Shown here piece by piece: positions 35,047 to 42,427 of a DNA stretch of 64,000 nucleotides (its first letter is position 1; each line of letters starts with the position of its first letter). The notes beneath the pieces were generated by a model, which saw only the letters and a list, made by a program, of their open reading frames with translations, was not told the DNA's origin and ran no database searches. Both the position numbers and the translations under genes were made by a program. This stretch comes from Pseudomonas sp. PB101 (GTDB taxonomy: Bacteria; Pseudomonadota; Gammaproteobacteria; Pseudomonadales; Pseudomonadaceae), in NCBI RefSeq assembly GCF_009764265.1, contig NZ_RWIR01000067.1:1-64000 (forward strand), written 5' to 3'.

Positions 35047-36189
35047 TCAGTCGACCTGCAGCAACCGGCTGTAGGCCTTGAGGTGGTGGTCATCGTTGCC
35101 GAACTGATGGCTGAGCATCAGCAAGTGCTTGGCGTGGTGCGACAGCACATATTCCCAGGTCAAGCCGATGCCACCGTGCAGCTGAATACCCTGCTCGGCG
35201 ATAAAACGGGCGGCGCGCACGATCAAGACCTTGGCGGCCGCCAGCGTTCGGCTGCGCTGGTCACTGTCTGGCGCATCGGCTGCACACGCGGCAAGGATGG
35301 CCATGGAGGTGGCCTGGTCCAGTTCGATGCGCATGTCCACCATGCGGTGTTGAAGCGCCTGGAACTTGCCGATCACCTGGCCGAACTGCTGGCGGGTCTT
35401 GAGATAATCGAGGGTCAGGTCGCACACCGCTTCCATGCTGCCCACGGCTTCGGCGCACTGCGCAGCGATCGCCCGGCCCTGCTGATAACGCAGCGCGGCC
35501 AGAGCCTGGCCGGGCTCACCGAGCACACTGGCAGCACTGACGAAAACATCGTCCAGGTACAGTTCGCACGCATTGCGGCCATCCATGGTCGGATAGGCGC
35601 GGCGGCTGACTCCCGGCGCACGCGGATCGAGCAGGAACAGGCTGATGCCGGTTTCGTCACGATCGCTGCCTGCGGTTCGCGCAGACACGACAATCAACCC
35701 GGCGCTATGCCCGGCGACCACCACCGATTTACGCCCGTTGAGACGCCAGCCTCCATCCTCGGCGTCGGCGCGGGTGCGTACATCGTGCAACTGGTAATGA
35801 CTGGTCGGCTCATCGACGGCCACCGCCAATTGCAATTGCCCACTGGCAACCGCCGGCAGCAATTCGTTGCGTTGCTCGTCAGTGCCTGACTGGGTCAGCA
35901 GACCACCGGCGAAGATGACCGAATGAAGGTAGGGTTCCAGACACAGACCACGCCCCAGTTCGGTCATGATCAGCAGCGTCTCCACGCCGCTGCCATCAAA
36001 GCCACCCAAGTCCTCGGCGAATGGCACCGCGGTCAGGCCCAACTCCCCCAACTGCCGCCAGAAGGCAACGCTGTAGCCCAGCTCGCTCTTGGCGAATTGC
36101 TCGCGCGCTTCGAACGCATAGTTATCACGCACCAGGCGAGCGGCGGTGTCCTGCAGCATTTGCTGCTCTTCGGATAGTTTGAAGTCCAT
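35047..36189 (-). CDS. Acyl-CoA dehydrogenase, FAD-motif subunit of a heteromeric pair (pair 2)
   Basis: A 380-residue acyl-CoA dehydrogenase homologue. It carries the FAD-binding pattern TRQQFGQVIGKFQALQHRM and HGGIGLTWEYVLSHH. The helix that holds the catalytic base in LCAD-type enzymes reads RYQQGRAIAAQ, with no glutamate, and the usual C-terminal GGTNE segment is missing. The gene 14 bases upstream (36204-37397) supplies the complementary features. An alpha2-beta2 enzyme for a bulky acyl-CoA is inferred, as for pair 1. Confidence 0.82.
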   Translation of the reverse strand: MDFKLSEEQQMLQDTAARLVRDNYAFEAREQFAKSELGYSVAFWRQLGELGLTAVPFAEDLGGFDGSGVETLLIMTELGRGLCLEPYLHSVIFAGGLLTQSGTDEQRNELLPAVASGQLQLAVAVDEPTSHYQLHDVRTRADAEDGGWRLNGRKSVVVAGHSAGLIVVSARTAGSDRDETGISLFLLDPRAPGVSRRAYPTMDGRNACELYLDDVFVSAASVLGEPGQALAALRYQQGRAIAAQCAEAVGSMEAVCDLTLDYLKTRQQFGQVIGKFQALQHRMVDMRIELDQATSMAILAACAADAPDSDQRSRTLAAAKVLIVRAARFIAEQGIQLHGGIGLTWEYVLSHHAKHLLMLSHQFGNDDHHLKAYSRLLQVD

Positions 36190-36203
36190 GATCGCTATTC
36201 CCC

Positions 36204-37397
36204 TTACAGCTCTAGAATCATCTTGGCGATGATGTTCTTCTGGATTTCGTTGGAACCGCCGTAGACCGAAGTCTTGCGCATATCCAGATATTGGCTGGCA
36301 GGCGTGGTGCTGTAGTCGCGGTACAGGTCTGCCTGCTTGCCATAGCCCAGCTCCTCTTCCACGAAGGGCATGGCATAGGGGCCCAGGACCTTGCTCATCA
36401 GGTACGTGATGGCCTGGCGGATTTCACTGCCCTTGATCTTCAGGAACGAGCTTTCAGTGCCCGGCACCCCGCCGTCCCGGGCGGCGGCAACAATGCGCAG
36501 GTTGCTCATTTCGATAGCCATCAGCTGGATTTCCAGCTCGACGATCTGCATGCGCAACTGGATGTCATCGATCAATGGCAGGCCGTCGCGCTGTTCCTGG
36601 CTGGCGATGCGCTTGAGCCGCGCCAGCATCTGCTTGGCCTGGCCGATGCCGGCAATGCTGGTGCGCTCGTGGGTGAGCAAGTACTTGGCGCAGGTCCAGC
36701 CCTTGTTCTCCTCACCGACCAGGTTTTCCACCGGCACGCGTACGTTGTCGAAGAACACTTCGTTGACTTCATGCTCACCATCGAGGGTGATGATCGGGCG
36801 AACGGTAATGCCCGGGGACTTCATGTCGATCAACAGGAAACTGATGCCGCGCTGTTGTTGGGCCTCAGGGTCGGTGCGCACCAGGCAAAAGATCCAGTCG
36901 GCATAATGGGCCAGGGTGGTCCAGGTCTTCTGGCCATTGACCACGTAGTGGTCGCCATCACGTACGGCGCGGGTCTTGACAGCGGCCAGGTCAGAACCGG
37001 CGCCCGGCTCGGAATAGCCCTGGCACCACCAGTCCTCGGTGCTGAGAATGCGTGGCAGGAAGCGCGCCTTTTGTTCAGGCGTACCGAACTTGATGATCAC
37101 CGGGGCGACCATGTTGACGCCAAACGGTACGACCCAAGGAGCGCCGAATGCGGAACATTCCTCATCGAAAATGTGTTTCTCCACCGCGCCCCAACCCGTA
37201 CCGCCATACTCCACAGGCCAACTGGCGGCCAACCATCCCCGCTCATTGAGCAGGCGCATCCAGGTGACCTGGTCTTCTTTGTTGAAACGCTTGCCGTGGC
37301 GGCCACGCGCGGCGATATCGGCCGGCAATCTGTCACGTAAAAATGCCCGCACTTCCTCTCGGAAAGCCAATTCGGCAGGGGTGAATTGAATGTCCAC
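36204..37397 (-). CDS. Acyl-CoA dehydrogenase, base-bearing subunit of a heteromeric pair (pair 2)
   Basis: A 397-residue acyl-CoA dehydrogenase homologue: YSEPGAGSDLAAVKTRA, candidate catalytic glutamate in YLLTHERTSIAG, and C-terminal SVYGGSNEIQKNIIAKM. The RxxFG FAD motif is replaced (LKRIASQEQRDG), so it probably depends on the downstream partner. The GTG at 37397 is chosen as start because GAGGAG lies seven bases upstream; an ATG-led extension to 37526 would run through the G/C tract at 37488-37507. Pair 2 has the same division of motifs as pair 1 but the sequences are well diverged. Confidence 0.83.
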   Translation of the reverse strand: MDIQFTPAELAFREEVRAFLRDRLPADIAARGRHGKRFNKEDQVTWMRLLNERGWLAASWPVEYGGTGWGAVEKHIFDEECSAFGAPWVVPFGVNMVAPVIIKFGTPEQKARFLPRILSTEDWWCQGYSEPGAGSDLAAVKTRAVRDGDHYVVNGQKTWTTLAHYADWIFCLVRTDPEAQQQRGISFLLIDMKSPGITVRPIITLDGEHEVNEVFFDNVRVPVENLVGEENKGWTCAKYLLTHERTSIAGIGQAKQMLARLKRIASQEQRDGLPLIDDIQLRMQIVELEIQLMAIEMSNLRIVAAARDGGVPGTESSFLKIKGSEIRQAITYLMSKVLGPYAMPFVEEELGYGKQADLYRDYSTTPASQYLDMRKTSVYGGSNEIQKNIIAKMILEL

Positions 37398-37487
37398 TGA
37401 TCTACTCCTCACATTCGGCTGAAAGTGGGAAAGAACAGCTCGGCTAACCCACTGGCAGCCACGGTAGAAGAATGATCGGTGTGACCT

Positions 37488-37507
37488 CCCCCCCCACGGA
37501 AGGGGGG
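37488..37507 (-). promoter_or_regulatory. C8/G6 inverted repeat, candidate LAL-regulator box upstream of acyl-CoA dehydrogenase pair 2
   Basis: CCCCCCCCACGGAAGGGGGG; toward the gene it reads CCGTGGGGGGGGAGGTCAC. It ends 91 bases upstream of the GTG start, the same distance as in the neighbouring units. Confidence 0.45.
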
Positions 37508-37532
37508 CTTGGCAGGCAATCGGCATTCGCCC

Positions 37533-38663
37533 TCAAACAATCGCGCCGACGTTGCGCAGTTCATCGATCTGCCCACTGCTGAAACCGAGTTGCTCAAGGA
37601 TTTCGAGGGTGTTTTCGCCGTTCTTTACGACCCTTCCCGCCTCCACGGGTGTACGACTCAAGCGGGGAGCGGGTGCCGGGTGCAATACGCCGGCGGTTTC
37701 CATGAACAGGCCACGAGCGCGGTTGTGCGGGTGGGTAAAGGCTTCGCTGAAATCCAGCACGGGAGCAAAGCACACATCCGTACCTTCCAGCAGTTGGCTC
37801 CAGGCATCGCGGGTTCGAGTCATGAACAGCGCCTCGAGCTTCTGGCGAAGCACCGGCCAGTCCTGCTTCTGCCATTGCTGCTTGAAATCCGCATCGTCGA
37901 TACCACACAGCTCCAGCAACAATTGATAGAACTGCGGTTCGATGCTGCCAATAGACACGAATTTTCCGTCGGCGCAGGTGTAGCAACCATAGAAAGGCGC
38001 GCCGCCATCGAGCATGTTGCTCTGGCGCTGGTCGTCCCACTGCCCCTGATGGCGCCAGTCGTAATACATGCTGCCGAGCAACGTCGCGCCGTCACAGATG
38101 GCTGCGTCCACGATCTGCCCCAGGCCGGATTTCTGCGCCTCGAACAGCCCGGCCAGAATGCCTGTGAGCAAAAACATCGCCCCGCCCCCCATGTCGCCCA
38201 CCAGATGCAGCGGCGGAGTCGGTGGCCGGTCGGCATGGCCCATGGCGTTGAGTACGCCAGACAGCGCAATGTAATTTAGGTCATGCCCTGCCGCATGTGC
38301 CAGTGGCCCCGTCTGGCCCCAACCGGTCATGCGCCCGTAGATCAACCTCGGATTACGTTCAAGGCAGACCTCCGGCCCCAGGCCAAGGCGCTCCATCACG
38401 CCGGGACGGAAGCCTTCGATCAGCACGTCGGCGCCGTCGATCAGTTGCAACAACACTTCAGTGGCGCCGGGTTTACGCGGATCAATCGCAATGCTGCGGC
38501 GTCCGCGCCCGAGCAGGCTGCCATCGGCATTGAGAAAGCCGGCCGTATGACGGTCGACGCGAATGACTTCCGCGCCCATGTCCGCCAGCATCATGGCGGC
38601 GAACGGCGCAGGGCCGATCGCATTCATTTCAACTACTTTCACACCTGCCAAAGGTCCGGGCAT
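37533..38663 (-). CDS. CaiB/BaiF family protein, alpha-methylacyl-CoA racemase type (copy 2)
   Basis: A 376-residue racemase-type protein related to copy 1 at 7809. The catalytic histidine and aspartate are seen in AAGHDLNYIALSG and LVGDMGGGAMFL; VYGRMTGWGQ and CFAPVLDFSEA are shared with copy 1 in form. It should interconvert 2R/2S-methylacyl-CoA epimers. ATG at 38663 fits the family N terminus (GPLAGVKVVEMNAIGPAPF). It has its own upstream G/C tract, so it is probably a separate transcript from the downstream dehydrogenase pair. Confidence 0.82.
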   Translation of the reverse strand: MPGPLAGVKVVEMNAIGPAPFAAMMLADMGAEVIRVDRHTAGFLNADGSLLGRGRRSIAIDPRKPGATEVLLQLIDGADVLIEGFRPGVMERLGLGPEVCLERNPRLIYGRMTGWGQTGPLAHAAGHDLNYIALSGVLNAMGHADRPPTPPLHLVGDMGGGAMFLLTGILAGLFEAQKSGLGQIVDAAICDGATLLGSMYYDWRHQGQWDDQRQSNMLDGGAPFYGCYTCADGKFVSIGSIEPQFYQLLLELCGIDDADFKQQWQKQDWPVLRQKLEALFMTRTRDAWSQLLEGTDVCFAPVLDFSEAFTHPHNRARGLFMETAGVLHPAPAPRLSRTPVEAGRVVKNGENTLEILEQLGFSSGQIDELRNVGAIV

Positions 38664-38750
38664 CTCAGGGTTCTCTTTTGTTATAGGGAGACTGTTCGCT
38701 GCGACCCAAGACACTAGGCGCACGGCACCACAACCGCCCCACTCCCTGAA

Positions 38751-38768
38751 GGGGGGAATTACCCCCCC
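38751..38768 (-). promoter_or_regulatory. G6-AATTA-C7 inverted repeat, candidate LAL-regulator box upstream of racemase 2
   Basis: GGGGGGAATTACCCCCCC, 88-105 bases upstream of the start codon at 38663. It shares the GGGGGAATTA part with the tract upstream of DUF1302, where it is followed by G7 instead of C7. Confidence 0.42.
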
Positions 38769-38852
38769 TCCCCGCCCACGCGCTCCACAATCTGGCCAGC
38801 TGCAGGCATCCGCCTCACAATTTCACGCGTGCGCTGCCCTTGCCTCGGGGGT

Positions 38853-39929
38853 TCATACTGAACGCTCGCCCAACCATTGCTCGAGCCTGGGCCACATCCG
38901 CTTCACCGCGGCCGGCCCCGCCACCAGGCTGACATGACCGCCCGGCAGCATCAGTTCTTCCTTGTCACGCGAACCCACGCGAGCCACCAGGGGCTGCGCG
39001 CAGTCCGGCGGCACCAGGGAGTCGTATTGCGCGATGACGTGCAGCAGCGAGACTTCGATATTTTTCAGATCAACCTCCTGGCCACCGATGCGCATGCCGC
39101 CTTCGTACAATGAGTTTCTTTGCCCCAGCTCCAGATGAAGCTGCCGCAAGTACTCACCGGGAAGCGGCAAGGTCTCGTCGTTGAAACGCGCCATCATGCG
39201 GTAGCCCCTGACGTAGTCGTCGTTCCACATGTTGTCCCAAAGACGAGCCTGGCCGGCAATTCGGCCTGCGGGGCGATGCAGCTCGATCGCCTTGATGATG
39301 GTCTCTGGCGGGACAAGGCCGGTCGCATCGATCAAGCGCTCGATGTTGATGTGCCGTTGTTTGGCCAGGGGCATCTTCGTCCAGTCGATGGGCGTGGTGA
39401 AACAGACCAGGTTTTTCAGCGGGCCACCGGGATGCAGTGCGGCGTAAAGCGTCGCCAGGACACCGCCCATGCAATAGCCGATCAGCGTGACGTCTTCCAC
39501 GCCCGTGTCTTTTTGTACTCGGCGGATGCAATCGGGAATGAAGTCGAGCACATAGTGTTCGAGCTTCAGGTGAGACTCTTCCCGGCTCGGCGCGATCCAG
39601 TCCATGACATAGACGTCGTACCCCCGGGCGAGCAGAAACTCGATCAGGCTCTGCCCCTTTGTCAGGTCGAAAATGGCAGCCTTGCTGGTCGTCGCCATGA
39701 CGAACAACAGCGGCACGCGGTAAATCTCGTCCGCTGTGGCGTGATAATGGTAGAGGCACAAGGTGCCGCGACGGTGCAGCAGGGTCTTGGGCGACAGGCC
39801 TACGGCCGGCGGCGGCGTGCCGAGATACTCGAGGCCCTTGAGACCGCGCTTGACCATCATGCAGAGCTCGGAGCGCAGCCTGTTAGCCAACGGCAAGTCG
39901 CAGACCTTGTTGTCATTCGGCTGAGGCAT
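38853..39929 (-). CDS. PhaC-like polyhydroxyalkanoate synthase, class III-like
   Basis: A 358-residue alpha/beta-hydrolase-fold synthase. The lipase-like box is GYCMGG with nucleophile C153; D303 in AQYDSLVPP and H332 in LPGGHVSLV complete the triad, nearly at the positions of class III PhaC of Allochromatium (C149, D302, H331). Class I/II synthases of pseudomonads are about 560 residues, so this is not PhaC1/PhaC2. A PhaE-like gene overlaps upstream by 17 bases. ATG at 39929 has GGGAG upstream. It should polymerise (R)-3-hydroxyacyl-CoA; acyltransferase or hydrolase activity in this catabolic setting is an alternative. Confidence 0.78.
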   Translation of the reverse strand: MPQPNDNKVCDLPLANRLRSELCMMVKRGLKGLEYLGTPPPAVGLSPKTLLHRRGTLCLYHYHATADEIYRVPLLFVMATTSKAAIFDLTKGQSLIEFLLARGYDVYVMDWIAPSREESHLKLEHYVLDFIPDCIRRVQKDTGVEDVTLIGYCMGGVLATLYAALHPGGPLKNLVCFTTPIDWTKMPLAKQRHINIERLIDATGLVPPETIIKAIELHRPAGRIAGQARLWDNMWNDDYVRGYRMMARFNDETLPLPGEYLRQLHLELGQRNSLYEGGMRIGGQEVDLKNIEVSLLHVIAQYDSLVPPDCAQPLVARVGSRDKEELMLPGGHVSLVAGPAAVKRMWPRLEQWLGERSV

Positions 39930-40317
39930 CTTTGCTCCCTTCCTTTTTTTCTCTTTTGGAGACCGCTTTGCGGGGTGCCGGTAATGGTTCGGCTCGTTGA
40001 CGTCGTGTGCGTGGGGGGCGAGGTGCAATTTGCGTGCAGGTGGCAGCTGGAAGCAATTGGTCGAGCTTGTCCTCGACCCGCCGCAGAGAGGCGGCAAGGG
40101 CGTCGACTTCGCCACGGCTGGGAACGTCCAGATGCTTGTACAGACGCTCGAGCGATGTCTGCGACAGGTGCTGCAAGCCGAGCGAGACCCTCGCATACTG
40201 ATCGATCACGAGACCCACTTCCCTTGAATCCAAATGACGTGCGGCCAAGGCATTGACGCCGTTTTCGAACCGGGTGATAGCTTCACGATACAGTTTGAAC
40301 GGATCAGGTAATGCCAT
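39913..40317 (-). CDS. PhaE-like small subunit or phasin-like protein
   Basis: A 134-residue protein with a helical first 90 residues and a Pro/Arg/Lys-rich tail (APRPPRTRRQRAEPLPAP). The segment LYKHLDVPSRGEVDALAASL resembles the C-terminal PhaE/PhaR motif where a proline-serine/threonine-arginine turn leads into a coiled coil. It is far shorter than PhaE of purple bacteria. It overlaps the PhaC-like gene, so the two are probably translationally coupled as synthase subunits. ATG at 40317 has GAGGAA upstream. The call rests on motif and context. Confidence 0.6.
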   Translation of the reverse strand: MALPDPFKLYREAITRFENGVNALAARHLDSREVGLVIDQYARVSLGLQHLSQTSLERLYKHLDVPSRGEVDALAASLRRVEDKLDQLLPAATCTQIAPRPPRTRRQRAEPLPAPRKAVSKREKKEGSKDASAE

Positions 40318-40331
40318 GACGTTTTCCTCGA

Positions 40332-41648
40332 TCAAGGATTCACAATGCAGTTTTTTTCTGTTGGCCAGGTTTGCCGCGCAGCCATTCGATCAAGACCGGA
40401 AATGGCTTTGCGCCGCATCATCGCGGTGGGCAAGAACCAGGGTTTGATCAACAGGCCGCAGACTTTGCTCGCCTTTGGCGACAGCAGGCGTAACAAGACG
40501 ATGCCCCACCGTTCGGTCACGACCCAGGTGGTCAGCGTAGAAGTCGCCAGTTCATCGGCAGTGCAACGCAGACGCGAGTGCTTGCGCGGCAGTCTGTCGG
40601 CGATTTCAATCGTCCTGTCCGCAGCCGGTTGTCGCGCGAATGCCCCCTTCAGTGCATCGCCGATGCGCTGCAGCGCATCGCGGCTGGCACCGTTGACCGA
40701 ATCGAAATTGAGGAATCCATGGAACTGGCCCCTGTAGTGCAATAGTTCCACCGGCACATCATCAGCGCGCAGGCGCGCGGCATAGTCCAGGCCATCGTCG
40801 CGGATCGGGTCGAAACCGGCACTGACGATAACGGCCGGCGCCAGGTCGTGCATATCGGGGTTGCGGCGTGGCGAATACCAAGGGTCAAGCAAGTCCAGGG
40901 TGTCGAGCGAAGGGGCCAGGGTTCGCTCGATCCATTGCATCGCATGATCGGTCAGGAGCGTACGCCCGTAAGCGTTCTCCACGTAGGAAGGGAATCTGTC
41001 CACCAACTCGGTCGCCGGGTAAACCAGCACTTGCAGGCTCAGTACCGGGCCGCCGCGGCGCAGGCTTTCCTGGGCGACAGCCGCACAGAGATTGCCGCCT
41101 GCAGAATCGCCACCGATGGCCAGGCGAGTCGTATCGACCCCTAGTTGCTCGCCATTTTTAGCCACCCACTCAAGCGCGGCGAGCGCATCAGCACGGCCCG
41201 CAGACAAATCGTGTTCCGGCGCGAGACGATAGCGCACGGCGATCACTATGCAGTTGGCCGCCAGAGCAATGCTGCGGCAGATTCCATCGGCTGTATCCAG
41301 ATCGCCAATGATGAAACCACCGCCGAAAAACCACATGAATGCAGGCTGCGGTTGCGTGGCATTGTCAGGTTTGAAGATGCGCAAAGCGATTGCGCCGCCC
41401 GGCCCGTCGATCATTTGTTCAGTCACTGATCTCACCGGCGGATTGCGCCCCAGCGCAAGCGCCGCCAATCGCCAGCCCTGGCGCAGCCTGGGCAACGAGT
41501 AATCCTCCGCCGGACGCAGGCTGCTGGAAATGTTAGCCAGGCGCAAGAACGCACGAGCCTCGCGATCCGGCTGCTGCGCACGCAGTACGCGAGGCATGCC
41601 GATAGCCGGACGCTCCGGGGGCGCCTGTAGGTTTTTGTTGTTTTTCAT
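40332..41648 (-). CDS. Alpha/beta hydrolase, HSL/GDXG family, with altered HGGG motif and C-terminal extension
   Basis: A 438-residue hydrolase. The nucleophile motif GGDSAGGN, the acid in SAGFDPIRDD and the histidine in GQFHGFLNF fit the hormone-sensitive-lipase family. The oxyanion motif HGGG reads WFFGGGF, with Phe in place of His. About 110 residues beyond the catalytic histidine (LPRKHSRLRC to the end) are extra. It precedes the PhaE-like gene by 14 bases, probably one operon with the PhaC-like gene. An esterase releasing an acid or alcohol for the pathway, or a polyester depolymerase, are both possible. Confidence 0.8.
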   Translation of the reverse strand: MKNNKNLQAPPERPAIGMPRVLRAQQPDREARAFLRLANISSSLRPAEDYSLPRLRQGWRLAALALGRNPPVRSVTEQMIDGPGGAIALRIFKPDNATQPQPAFMWFFGGGFIIGDLDTADGICRSIALAANCIVIAVRYRLAPEHDLSAGRADALAALEWVAKNGEQLGVDTTRLAIGGDSAGGNLCAAVAQESLRRGGPVLSLQVLVYPATELVDRFPSYVENAYGRTLLTDHAMQWIERTLAPSLDTLDLLDPWYSPRRNPDMHDLAPAVIVSAGFDPIRDDGLDYAARLRADDVPVELLHYRGQFHGFLNFDSVNGASRDALQRIGDALKGAFARQPAADRTIEIADRLPRKHSRLRCTADELATSTLTTWVVTERWGIVLLRLLSPKASKVCGLLIKPWFLPTAMMRRKAISGLDRMAARQTWPTEKNCIVNP

Positions 41649-41731
41649 TGCCACTCCGTTCGCAAAAAATCCGTATACCGCGCATCGGCAATAGCTTACC
41701 GAGCGCTACGGTTGCGGTGGCTACCCTCAAT

Positions 41732-41764
41732 GGGGGGGTGGGCTTTCGTTCGGTTTGCGGGGGG
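41732..41764 (-). promoter_or_regulatory. Two G tracts, candidate LAL-regulator boxes upstream of the hydrolase-phaE-phaC operon
   Basis: G7 at 41732-41738 (GGGGGGGTGGGC) and G6 at 41759-41764 (GCGGGGGGCATTG), 84-116 bases upstream of the start at 41648. Spacing is the same as in the other cluster units, though the A after the G run is absent here. Confidence 0.35.
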
Positions 41765-41863
41765 CATTGACACACAGAAATCTTGCGTCCATCTCCTCCG
41801 GAAGAGGTGAGGATTCCACCCAGAGCCAGTGGTTTTGTAGGGGTAAAAACGCCTGAAAACAAA

Positions 41864-41896
41864 AAGGGGTCGCGAGAATAAATCTCGCAACCCCTT
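41864..41896 (-). terminator. Rho-independent terminator after tRNA-Pro
   Basis: AAGGGGTCGCGAGA pairs with TCTCGCAACCCCTT with one mismatch-level irregularity; on the minus strand it is followed by a T run. It lies nine bases after the tRNA CCA end. Confidence 0.75.
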
Positions 41897-41904
41897 GAAT
41901 TATA

Positions 41905-41981
41905 TGGTCGGGACGGAGTGATTCGAACACTCGACCCCTAGCACCCCATGCTAGTGCGCTACCGGACTGCGCTACGCCCCG
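41905..41981 (-). tRNA. tRNA-Pro (anticodon GGG)
   Basis: A 77-base cloverleaf with encoded CCA. The acceptor stem CGGGGCG pairs with CGTCCCG (with a G-U), the anticodon stem CTAGC/GCTAG closes loop ATGGGGT so the anticodon is GGG, and the T loop is TTCGAAT. It lies downstream of the merR-type gene in the same direction, a common arrangement in Pseudomonas. Its 3' end faces the catabolic cluster. Confidence 0.95.
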
Positions 41982-42070
41982 ACTAGGCGTGTAACTTGTT
42001 CCTCACCTCGAGGAACGCTCAAGAATATATCGCAAGCTTTTGAAAACTGGAAGTATTTAAAAGCAGGAAT

Positions 42071-42427
42071 TTATTTCTTGAGTACCACCAGCACATCTTC
42101 GAGCTCGGCGATCATCTGGCGGATCATTTGTTTGTATTGGGTTGTGTCGTCTTTGGCTTCATCACCGGACAAGCGCAGGCGCGCTCCGCCGATGGTGAAC
42201 CCCTGATCGTAAAGAAGCGCGCGGATCTGCCGGATCATCAGCACGTCCTGGCGCTGATAATACCGGCGGTTTCCGCGGCGTTTGACAGGGTTGAGCTGAG
42301 GAAACTCCTGCTCCCAGTAGCGCAGCACGTGTGGTTTTACCGCACACAGCTCGCTGACTTCACCAATGGTGAAGTAGCGTTTGCCCGGGATGACGGGGAG
42401 CTCGTCGTTATGACTTGGTTCCAGCAT
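42071..42427 (-). CDS. MerR-family regulator downstream of ihfA
   Basis: A 118-residue MerR-type protein: winged helix-turn-helix in the first 75 residues (FTIGEVSELCAVKPHVLRYW, NRRYYQRQDVLMIRQI) and a short helical tail for dimerisation (MIRQMIAELEDVLVVLKK). There are no metal-binding cysteines of MerR/CueR type. It overlaps ihfA by 20 bases, so it belongs to the pheST-ihfA transcript. This small MerR protein is conserved at this site in pseudomonads; its target is unknown. An in-frame TTG at 42436 is the alternative start. Confidence 0.88.
   Translation of the reverse strand: MLEPSHNDELPVIPGKRYFTIGEVSELCAVKPHVLRYWEQEFPQLNPVKRRGNRRYYQRQDVLMIRQIRALLYDQGFTIGGARLRLSGDEAKDDTTQYKQMIRQMIAELEDVLVVLKK

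Noticed and set aside
38178..38190. C-rich run within the racemase 2 gene as a regulatory tract
   Set aside because: It encodes the conserved GGGA segment after the catalytic aspartate; explained by protein sequence.
41905..41930. Possible attachment site at the tRNA-Pro 3' end
   Set aside because: No direct repeat of the tRNA end and no integrase gene found anywhere in the window.
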